Source of the DNA: Galerina marginata
Lineage: Eukaryota; Basidiomycota; Agaricomycetes; Agaricales; Galerinaceae
Assembly (NCBI GenBank): GCA_023014335.1
Contig: JAECYW010000009.1
Span: 2,852,001 to 2,916,000 of the forward strand
Length of the DNA stretch: 64,000 nt
Direction: 5' to 3'
The position numbers and the translations under genes were made by a program. The notes beneath the pieces were generated by a model. The model had not been told where the DNA came from. It ran no database searches and was given only the letters and a program-made list of their open reading frames with translations. Positions 36,078-44,981 of the stretch are shown one piece after another. Within the stretch, counting starts at the first letter, position 1. Each line of letters begins with the position of its first letter.

Positions 36078-37860
36078 CGGTCGCGATGGTGAGCAAGGAA
36101 AAAAAAGGAGGAAGAGAGGCAGGTGAACAGCTTAGCCAAGGCGCGCGTGGCACATAACCAAACAAACATTCTCTCTCATCACCACGCCCATCATCTCCGT
36201 TTTGTCACTCGACAAAATGCTAGCATTGCCACTGGGGTCCAGCTATGGTCTCGCAAATTATGTCTGTTCGGTGGAGGAATCTTAATAATGGGATTGTTCT
36301 TGATGGAAAAAGGAGCGTCGAGGAGATTATTGGAATCAGATTCTGGATGTCTTTCGGTCTTCCAAATGGCAGAAGTCAATTTCAACACTCAGGCAGCTGT
36401 CCTGAACGACGGCACTCAGCCAGAATTTCGCGGTTCTTGACAGCCCAGTTCTTCAATGTCTGCACCCCATACGGAACTCGAACGTCGTATCTCTCGCCAA
36501 CTGTTCCTATTCGTAAAGGAGGAATGTCGTGATAACCCAGGACACCTTGACTCGATACAACAGCGGATCCGCAACCGTTCATTGTTCTGCCGGAGGCGGA
36601 GGTGAGCCTTCCAAATTTTTAACCATGCAGGTTCCTCCCTCTGACCTCCCCACTCAGTATCGTCAGCACAATCCTCTACAAGGCCAATATATCGATCTTC
36701 AAGATCGTTTCTTCTACCCAAAATAAACACCCAAACCGGCGGATCCTTTCAAGCTCGACGGACCTCGGTGCACAGTCCACAGCTCACTGCTAAGCGCGTC
36801 ATGTACCAGCGTGACAGATTTCCCTCAGCACTTCACCCGCGTCACACTACCAGTCACACCTACCCATCTCCAAAACTTCGCTCAAGAACTTACCGCAAGT
36901 TCCAACGCCAACTCCAACGCCAGTGGAACACTACTCACAGCCCACAATAATACCACAACCGCCTTTCGGCCGTCTGTGGGCTCAGAAGTGCCGCGTTGTG
37001 CAAGAGAAGCTTGTGAACACCAGAAGCGACATCGATCACGAAACAACTACGAATGCGGTTCGACTTCTACACTGCGCAGCCACCTAGCGGGTTCTCTTTT
37101 TCCTCGTTCAACTCTGCCAAGCCTCATTCTAGCTGCCTTCATCTTCGAATCAACAACAACTAGAGTTAAGCGAAGCTCTAGTGCTGGTCAACCAGCTAAA
37201 CAAACCAGCTAAACACATCAGAACCGCCTAAACATATCAGCCTACCAAGTTCCAATCACCCCACCCCAACCCAAAGATGGCCACCCAGACAAGCCGTCCC
37301 GTCGACGTTAGAACGGCCATGCAGTATGCCTTTCCAGTATCACTGCAGGAGAGGAGGCAGCCCGTCTCCCCAAGTCCGTTGTGCATCATACTCTACAATC
37401 CCGCCACGTCCTTCTTGCACAGCGTCGACCCTCGGACTTCCAGATCCTAGAGCCGAGACTGATGGATGGATGGACAGCATACACATTCAATCATAAACGC
37501 GCCGAACGCATAGGTCAATCTATCCTGGAATTTCCTACCAGCGGGACCCTCGAGCTTGTAGACGCAGGTGGTGGAGGAGGGTGGAAGATCGATTCCTAGA
37601 GCGACGGACTGCTGCCCAATGTCAACCCAAACCCCAGAACCCCGAACCCCAGGCCCTGCCGCTTTGCTCCTGCGCTTCGACTTGCCAGAAATCCCAGTCA
37701 TCTTCATGTCGGTGGTTGTAATCAAACCCGACCATCCCAAGGCTGGCGTGCGCAGCATCGACCCACACCCCTCCAAGTCCTGAAGTTCCCGAAGACGAGA
37801 TGGGAAGACACAGAAAGCACAGTTCGAATCCAAGTTGTAATGCCTTTGATATCAAGTCTA
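36078..37860. repeat. Low-copy repeat block upstream of SET1 (left copy)
   Basis: The part 36,080-36,470 matches 43,300-43,590 (shared CCAAACAAACAT, CATCTCCGTTTTG, CTGTTCGGTGGAG, GGCAGCTGTCCTGAACGAC). The part 36,545-37,060 is a diverged copy of the blocks at 43,600-44,083 and 47,727-48,190 (shared CAAGGCCAATATATC, ACACCAGAAGCGACATCGAT). The part 37,276-37,800 matches 48,380-48,900 (GTCCGTTGTGCATCA, CCTCCAGATCCTAGAGCCGA-like text). Open frames here are not coherent genes. Includes the SET1 promoter. Confidence 0.75.
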
Positions 37861-39770
37861 GCCAAAACGTTAGAGCTCAAACGTAAAGCTGAAGTTGGAC
37901 CTCGACATAGAGCTGGAGTTGAAGCTGGAGGGTGGAAGAGTCGTTCTCGCAGAGCATGAAGCACGACGTTGGAACTTGCACAATCTCCATCCCGACGGTC
38001 CTATCTGCGTCTGCTCCCCGCACTCAGCAGTCCAATCCATCGGTAATTGGGATGATTAGTGTTCCAACGCCTCCGCTCCTAGATCTCCTCCCTCTCAATA
38101 ATCCATAATCTTAAAACCATATCCAGGTGTTGTCAGGACCTTGGAACTCAAACGTAAAGCTGAAGTTGAACCTGAAGCTGGAGGGCAGAAAGGTTGATCA
38201 CACAGAGCACGACGTTGGAACTTGCGCATTCCCCATCCCGACGGTCTTGTCTGCTTCTGCTCCCTGCAGTCTGCAGTCCAGTCCGTCTGTGCCGGAGTTT
38301 TCGTCCGATTTCTAACGCCTGCGCTCCTAGACCTCCTCCCTCTCATAATCAGTAACGAAATGGGAACACGAAAAACTCTGCATCAGAAGTCGGAAGCACA
38401 CTTCGACATCGAGCTGAACTTTTATTTGATACAGCTGAAGTTGAAGGTTGAAGTTGGACCTAAAGCTGGAGGGCAGAAAGGTTGAACCCGCAGAGCACGA
38501 AGCACGACGTTGGAACTTGCGCAGTCTCCATCCCGACGGTCCTGTCTGCTTCTGCTCCCTGCAGTCTGCAGTCTCGTCCATCGGTTTCTGATTGGCATCC
38601 TACTTCCAACGCCTCGCTTCTACGCTGGATCTCCTCCCTCTCAATAATCCATAATCCACAATCCTCGATGCTTGGCCTCTCGCCATGGCTAACCAAGTAT
38701 CATACCCGAGCAATGAATGAAATGATATTGGCTCTGTCCACCAGGCCCGAAATCCCAGTCATCTTCCACATTTTAGAGTATGTCGGTTGTACTCCAGCTC
38801 GACTATCCCTATCCCTATCCCTATCCCGGTATGTCTTGAATCTTTGAGGCGCAGCGTCAACCAACACCTCTCCACACTCCATAGCCTAGATCCTGAAGAC
38901 GAAATGCGAAATGCGAAATTAAAGGCCAAAGACGAACGCCACGCCTAAGTCTTAGCTCTAGTACCTTTAATTTTCATACTCAACGTAAGCCGGACCTAGA
39001 CATGGACCTGGAGCTGGAGGATAGAAAGGTTAATCCCGCAGAGCTTGAAGGACGACCCCATCCCGACGGTCTTGTTTGCTTCTGCACCCCGCACTCTGCA
39101 CTCTGCAGTCCAGTCCGTATGTACCGGGGTTTTCCCGCACTTCCAACGCCTTGCTTCTACCCTGGATTTCCTCCCTCTCAGTAATCCACAATCCTTGAAG
39201 CATGTCGAGGCTTCAGTCGGGACCTTGGAGCTCAAACGTAAAGCTCAAGTTGGACCTCGACATGGAGTTGAGACCTTGGAACTCAAACATAAAGCTGAAC
39301 CTCGACATGGAGCCAAAGCTGGAGGGTAGAAAGGTCGATCTCGCAGAGCTTGAAACACGACGATGGAATTTGCGCGACTCCCATCCCGACGGTCTTGTCT
39401 GCTTCTGCACGCCTGCACTCTGCATGTGCGGTTCAGTCCATTGGTACCAGGATTTCGGCCAACTTCCAACGCCTCTGCTTCTCCTCTAGATCTCCTCCCT
39501 CTCAGTAATCCATAATCTTTAAAGCATATCTAGGCTTTGTCGGGGGCTTAGAAATTTCAAACCTCAAGCTGAAGAGATCAATCGCACAGAGCACGACGTT
39601 GGAACCTGCGCAATCTCTACCCCGCCAGTCTCGTCTGCTTCTGCACATCAGCACTCCGCAGTCCAGTCCATCGGTCCCGGGTTCTCGCCCAACTTCCAAC
39701 GCCTGCGCTCCTAGATCTGCTCTCCCTCTCAGCAATCCACAAACCTCCCATCGCCAATCAAGTATCATAG
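37860..39770 (+). repeat. Satellite-like tandem array, about 250-bp unit, left copy (about 6 units)
   Basis: The recurring core CACGACGTTGGAACTTGCG occurs near 37966, 38211 and 38501, with variants near 39050, 39354 and 39590. Each core is followed by CCCGACGGTCTTGTCTGC, TTCTGC, CTGCAGTC, CCATCGGT, then TTCCAACGCCT, AGATCTCCTCCCTCTC, and AACTCAAACGTAAAGCTGAA. Spacing is 235-300 bp with one longer gap. Units are diverged and carry small indels; long stretches of open frame do not persist, so it is treated as non-coding. Confidence 0.85.
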
Positions 39771-39889
39771 AGAAATGGAAAAATGACATGCTCCGTCTCC
39801 TTGTCGACGTTTATCCTACTATAGTATATTATTGTACGCCCAAGAATCTAAATTCATGCGTCAATCGTCACGCATACATACACGGCAAA

Positions 39890-40130
39890 GCTCAAAGTAT
39901 TGCTCGTAGAAAGAAAAAGAAGGTTGCGCTGGTAATACAAAAATGAACTGAGGTGTGTAGTATGGTTCGCTGAGGGAATGGATGGATGTGGTACGGAACG
40001 ATACGAAATACAACGAAGACAGAAACCACTGGCTGCCCGTAATGGAAAGAGAAAAAAATGCTGAAAACACCATCAATATATAAATCGTAAATCTCTTCCG
40101 ACCAGTCACCATGGCCAGTTGAGGAAGGAA
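39890..40130. repeat. Right border of left repeat block (copy of 52,250-52,430)
   Basis: Shares GGTTGCGCTGGTAATACAAA, GGATGGATGTGGTACGGAAC and CGAAATACAACGAAGACAGA with 52,250-52,430. It is the 3' flank of the pseudogene copy beginning at 40,130, as in the intact gene at 52,488. Confidence 0.8.
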
Positions 40131-40560
40131 AAGGTCAAAACCAAAAGCGAACCTTGGCCCCAAACGGCCGGTCCTTTCCAAGATCACCCTGGCGGTTGGA
40201 GAGCATCCACATTTAGTCGATCGGGTTATCCGAGTCTTCTTCGTCATCTTCATCTTCCTCTCGCTTATGGACCCGAGGTCGTCTCTGCTGCTGCGGCGTC
40301 CTTAACACATCCTTGAGCACAATATCCTCGAAAACGAGCTCGTCATCCTCGCTCGTCGCATCCGACCGCAGCGAATCAAGGCTTCTGCGCGGTCTCAAAA
40401 ACACAACACTAATCCGGTTCTCGAGCTCCTGCACCTCGAGGAAATCAGCCTTGGGCTTCTTCTTCTCGTCCCCCTCTCCCAAGGTCTCCGCACCCCTACC
40501 CCTCCCATTCTCATCGCTGATTATAATCAAACTTAACTTCGTTGGTCTACCATCGCGGCT
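40130..40560 (-). pseudogene. Truncated copy of the proline/serine-rich gene at 52,488-53,735
   Basis: On the minus strand, DENGRGRGAETLGEGDEKKK, PKADFLE, NRISVVFLRPRRSLDSLRSD and DSDNPID match the C-terminal third of the full gene almost word for word. Where the full gene reads DNPIDYTWMLSN this copy has a stop (TAA in place of the Tyr codon) and then continues with decayed text (MWMLSNRQGDLGKDRPFGAK). Upstream of DENGRG homology fades, so at least 200 N-terminal residues are absent. A duplicated, decaying 3' fragment. Confidence 0.85.
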
Positions 40561-40815
40561 GCCTTTTTCTGTTCGAACTACTAGCTCACTTCATCACTAG
40601 CAATAATATACAAATTTCGTTAGGTGTTAAATATTTGAGCGATAGAGAAATGGTGTTAAAGAGAATAGTATGAAAGGTCGCGGGCTGATAGTAGAGACAA
40701 GAGAATATGTGGATGGGAAGGCAGTGAAGGACGAGGCGTGAAGGCATGTCACTAAGTGGCACGAATGGGTTTCGACCGTACCCATCTTGTCCTCCAAAAT
40801 AGAGCTCTTTATTGG

Positions 40816-41352
40816 CTAGTCCCTGTTAGTCCCCTCTTCTTTGACGTCAGAACAGCCAGCTTCTGAACATGTTATCACGTTCTCGTTAGTACCCCTGTTT
40901 TCATTGTTTTCGTTGTTTTCGTCATCTTCGTCGTCTTCGTCATTTTCGACGTAATACTTGACCTTTTCTGGGTTTGTCGTATGACGGGCCAGAATGCAGG
41001 ATCTGCGAGGACGACCGTCGTCCTCGTCAAAGGATACACCGCAGCACGACAGGGTTATGCGGCTCTCGGAGTAGAGTGACATATCTCTTTCCTGTTCGCC
41101 AAATTCATTATGCTCGATCTCGCAGGCGGTCTTGTGGTTTTCGTTTTCGCTGTACTCTTGGTGGCAGCGCACGCAGTGTTTTATAACCCTTGCTTGGGAC
41201 AGCAAAGGAGCCAGCATAGAGAAGAGGGCGTTCAGCTGCTCGGGTGACGCCTTCGTCAAAGATCCTAAGAGGCAGGCTTGAATTTTTCCAGTGGTGGAGT
41301 TACGGAGGACAGACGCAAGTTCTTTTTGCATATCCGACATCTTCATCGACAT
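40816..41352 (-). CDS. Small Cys/His-rich protein, paralogue 1 (178 aa)
   Basis: Intronless frame. Two parts are shared with the genes at 55,748 and 56,825: an N-terminal amphipathic helix pair (STTGKIQACLLGSLTKASPE then QLNALFSMLAPLLSQ) and a Cys/His module with Cys60, Cys63, His64, His73, Cys77 and His81 in KHCVRCHQEYSENENHK then ACEIEHNE. This is followed by LSCCGVSFDEDDGRPRRSC and HTTNPEKVKYY, a long Asp/Glu/Asn run, and NENVITCSEAGC. The spacing suggests one or two zinc sites. I cannot name a database family; a DNA-, RNA- or protein-binding role is possible but unproven. The homologous region extends into the 5' flank (to about 41,600). Confidence 0.7.
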   Translation of the reverse strand: MSMKMSDMQKELASVLRNSTTGKIQACLLGSLTKASPEQLNALFSMLAPLLSQARVIKHCVRCHQEYSENENHKTACEIEHNEFGEQERDMSLYSESRITLSCCGVSFDEDDGRPRRSCILARHTTNPEKVKYYVENDEDDEDDENNENNENRGTNENVITCSEAGCSDVKEEGTNRD

Positions 41353-41559
41353 GAGAACTGAATCGCTACGAGAGAAGGAGGCCCACTTACGACTGGACTC
41401 CTTGCTGGTTGAATGTGGAATAGATAGAGGGCAGTGGCACGCGTCGCGTCGCGCTTTATATTGGAGGCCTCGTTTGGTTCTGCTTGTTCAGTACACGTGC
41501 TTGCAGTCCTTTAACAAAGAACCTCTTTGAATCCTTCTAATTGGGGATCGCCTTGGTGT

Positions 41560-42480
41560 CGGTCCGACGGTCAACGAGAGCCTGGCACTGGGCCTATGAA
41601 ATCAAATGTAAGCAGACTTTAGAAAGACCTCAGTTTGGATGATCTTCTTGGAGGAGCAGAACCAACTCGATGCTAGTAAAAGATAGTCGTGACTCGAGGA
41701 CCGGAAGAAAAAAAGCAAAGTGCTGTAGAGACGGTAATTCCTCATGCAGCATTGAACCAGGAGGCCTAAGCGATGATTCACAGAATAACGAATAAATAAA
41801 ACAATTTTGGGTCACTATCCTACCGTTTCGCTGCATGAATGTGTATCTCGGGATTGCAACCGTTGCAGAGCCTGAATCCTGGTCCCCGTCCTATCCCATC
41901 AAAGGTCCTGAATTGAATCGCATCAAACGGAATTGGTGCAAAAACTGCCCAAGCAGACGAAACCGCCAGCGATCACCCAACCTCTACATTTAGAACAGAC
42001 ATCGGATGCAAGCTCGTAGTATCCACGCACCTTCGTTATCGGTAAGGTCGATGATCAGTTGATTGACACCAGCAGTTTTGAAGTCTTTAACGGTGGCTAC
42101 GACTTCGGTTTGGAATTGATCGAGTCTGCTGGCGAGAAAGACCCCACAAACATCTAAATAGTAGTTATTATCACTAATGAAGCCAGCGCTTCGGTAAATT
42201 GGAACTCACGACGCCAGTGTTGCTTCCTGGCAAAATGAACGACTTGATGACATCCTCGCTCCCATTGACCGGAGGAGCGGTAGGAAGGAGGGGTCCAGGA
42301 AGCCCAACTGTCTCGGTCTTCAGGCGGTCGATGATGCTGGCTTTTGGCTGCATGCGAACAGGCTTGATAGGGCCACGGGCAGTACACTTCGTAAATGAGA
42401 CTGACTCTACTTTCGTTGAACTTCAAGCCCATTACTGTCAACTCGATGAAGTTCGTATGACGTCAACCGGACCCGCCAAA
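41560..42480 (-). pseudogene. Decayed S41-family (CPAF/UstP-like) peptidase gene fragment
   Basis: Minus-strand pieces read GPIKPVRMQPKASIIDRLKT and TETVGLPGPLLPTAPPVNGS then EDVIKSFILPGSNTGV (about 42,400-42,210), then, after an intron, FLASRLDQFQTEVVATVKDF and KTAGVNQLIIDLTDNE (about 42,150-42,030). This matches the fungal S41 peptidase-like pattern in which a helix then LxIDLTxNxGG leads to the core. Downstream text has lost a consistent frame (VCLG.F near 41,970 in one frame, GDQDSGSATVAIPRYTF near 41,860 in another), and no catalytic Ser-bearing segment or C-terminal domain is found. Judged a remnant; family assignment is from motif memory. Confidence 0.5.
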
Positions 42481-42507
42481 TCTCCCAGGCGCTGAAAAAA
42501 CGGAGTA

Positions 42508-43095
42508 CAGTCGAACCCCTCATAATACATACCTCTGATAACGCATAACCCCTTATAACCCATAGCCTCATGTGTCCACCGAGTTGGTAGGCGGGGAATT
42601 GCATAGCATAACCCATAGGTCCGCAATAACGCATAACACATACCCCTTGGCAGGCAAAACGCATAGGTTTTGGGTGCCATATGAGGCCGAATATCATTAC
42701 TTCGAGGTCAAATTGCAGTACTTTCTCAAAACTCCGAGTTGATGTAAGCCATAATTTGTGCAGAAATACCTTTTTCGAGCTTTCTGATCTGCTGAATTGT
42801 TCTTTTCGCCTCAAAAACGACATCAGGGACCGACTTTCGCACGACCCCGACAACCTTCACCAGGCTTGGCCATGATATGTGCAGATTCTACTAACTGAAG
42901 CGACCCATATCTCCTGTATATAGGACTCACCTATTGCATATGCCATATCTAAGCAGCAATTCAGTGACTTTGGTCGAATATTTATGCTATGATTTTCGCA
43001 ATCTATTTTTAGCGTACCCCTCCAAACACATAACCCCTCATAACGCATAGCTCGGGGGGTCCACCGAAGGGTATGCGTTATGAGGGGTTCGACTG
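42508..43095 (+). mobile_element. 588-bp non-autonomous Tc1/mariner (pogo-like) element with TA target duplication
   Basis: Ends are perfect inverted repeats: left CAGTCGAACCCCTCATAA at 42508 and right TTATGAGGGGTTCGACTG ending at 43095. Both ends are flanked by TA (42506-42507 and 43096-43097). Subterminal repeats of CATAACCC and GCATAACCCCT lie inside both ends. No transposase frame is present, so it would need one in trans. CAGT termini and TA duplication are typical of the Tc1/mariner superfamily; the CAGTCGAACC start resembles pogo/Fot-type ends. Confidence 0.85.
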
Positions 43096-43139
43096 TACCG
43101 GATATGCGGTAAGTTAGCTGCTAAACACTGAGTTGACAG

Positions 43140-43400
43140 GGGTGGGAGGGAGCAGAGTCTTTTGGGGGACGGTGGGCGGGGGGTATGTCAACGACGAGGA
43201 CGAGGAGGAAGGGCCTAGCGATGAGCCCTGCTGGGTGCTCAGTAGTGCTCTGGGCCCTTTTGGAGGTGCCTTGCCGGACATCGGTCGCGATGGTGAGCAA
43301 GGAAAAAAAAAGGAGGAAGAGAGGCAGGTCACAACTCAGCCAAGGCGCGCGTGGCACATAACCAAACAAACATCTCTCTCATCCACCACGCCTATCATCT
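43140..43400 (-). pseudogene. Chimeric SET1 fragment (exon 1 start joined to an exon 2 piece) plus SET1 upstream region
   Basis: Reading the minus strand from 43281, [20 protein letters not shown] is identical to the SET1 start; the copy then follows [11 protein letters not shown] to about 43,190. The next 45 bp (GGGAGCAGAGTCTTTTGGG and flanks, plus strand 43,146-43,185) match SET1 exon 2 near 34,738-34,770, skipping about 1 kb. The 5' flank (43,282-43,400) is also copied, including GCCAAGGCGCGCGTGGCACA. It cannot encode an enzyme. Confidence 0.85.
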
Positions 43401-44083
43401 CCGTTTTGCCACTTACCATTTCTATCTTTTTAGGACTCAAAGGCTGTTCGGTGGAGCCTATAATGATGGAAAAAGGAGAGCAACAGGTCGTCGAGTTGAG
43501 ACTTTAGATGCCTTGATCCTCACTGGCAGACCTCACACAGGCAGCTGTTCTGAACGACTGCACTCAATCGGGCTTTCGTAGTTCTTGACAGTGTCAATAA
43601 TATCACCGACCCTTCGACGTCCGCACCACACTCGTGAACTCGTCGATTCCATCGATACGACCCCCGTCGAATTTTTATACACAACCAACCACCTCGTCCG
43701 ACCCCGCAAATCCGCACCCCACCATTCGTTGTTCTCTGATAGACGGAGTGAGTCTTTCAGGTTAATATCCATGTATGCTCCCTCATCACTCAGTGTCAGT
43801 ATCATCAGGGTAATTCTCTTCAAGGCCAATATATCCATCTCCAGGATCGTTTCTTTTTATCCAAATCAACACCCAAGCAACACTCTAGCCGACGGAGCTT
43901 GACTGTGCACAGTATACAGTGCACAGCTCACCACGAAGCACGGTGTGTACTCTAACTCGCGTGACGGATTACAGCCAGCACTCATCCGCATCACACAGCC
44001 TGTGCCGCGCTCTGGGCTTAGCAAGATGAGCTTGGAACACCAGAAGCGACATCGATCACCAGCAGGAGCCACTATAATTCTAC
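43400..44083. repeat. Low-copy repeat block, second copy
   Basis: Matches 36,180-37,060 (diverged) and, from about 43,680 to 44,066, is nearly identical to 47,803-48,187 with only a few mismatches. Landmarks: CACCATTCGTTGTTCTCTGA, CCATGTATGCTCCCTCATCA, GACATCGATCACCAGCA. Confidence 0.85.
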
Positions 44084-44981
44084 TGCTACAGTGCCCAGTG
44101 ACCTAGCGGCTCTCATCCTCGTCCTCGACTGCCAAACCTCTTCCAACCCTTTGGCTATCACGAAGGTCGAGAAGTCGGTATCTTCTGTGGTATTGAGCCA
44201 GCCAGGCATTGTCGATCGTATTAGGATGTATTTGGGTATTTCGGGCTCTGGTGATGTTCTGCTTTGACTTCATCTTGTAGCACTGAAAGATCGATGCCTA
44301 AATGGTAGGTTTATCGGTCAGAAACACGAGTAAAGGTATGGGTTGTCCTCCTTCCACGCCGTATATGCGCTGACCTTCGCGCATATAGTCACCTCAGGAC
44401 ATCATTGTGCTTCAGATGTTGCCCCACGATAACCTTGAATTCTGCATCGATCCTTGTCTTCAAGCTTGGGTTTGACACCCATCCGACGTCTGTCCCTGTC
44501 TTCAGGTTTTGATTTCTTCTATTTCCTAAATGTTACAGCCATCGCTTGACGGCGCGCCGCGCGCCGCCATCATCAATCCACCGCGCAGGCTTTTGTTTGG
44601 CACAGCCGTTCGTCGTTCTTCACTCATCACTCTCCTTCCACAAACTATTACATTCCGCGTCTACACTCAAGGTCATTGTCCCATGGACTCAAGTTCCATT
44701 TGAGCACCCTTTTGGGTTTGATTCAGGGCCAGAACGCAAACGAGAGGAGGGCGGAGGCCAGGGGTTGGGTCAGCGCGCCTCCTTGGCAATGTGCCTACCA
44801 AGAAGAAACTGTCAGCTCAAGGCTCCCAAATTATGTACCAGCACCAGCCCGCAACTGACTTTCTGACGTACAATAGCAAGCGAATTACACTCGTATGTAT
44901 TTAAGAGCTGTGGTGGTTGAACATTGAGTCCCCAGCGACGCCATACCCAGTGCACTCGTTCGGCTCTCATCACCAACGGCA
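44084..44981. other. Spacer upstream of membrane-protein gene
   Basis: No gene recognised; unrelated to the flanking repeats. Likely contains the promoter of the gene at 44,982. Confidence 0.4.

Noticed and set aside
37381..39489. Series of 60-130-residue frames in the repeat region that look alike (for example RRSGLLLLP or PHPDGLVCFC)
   Set aside because: They recur because the 250-bp satellite repeats; frames are not kept between units and there are no starts or stops in common.
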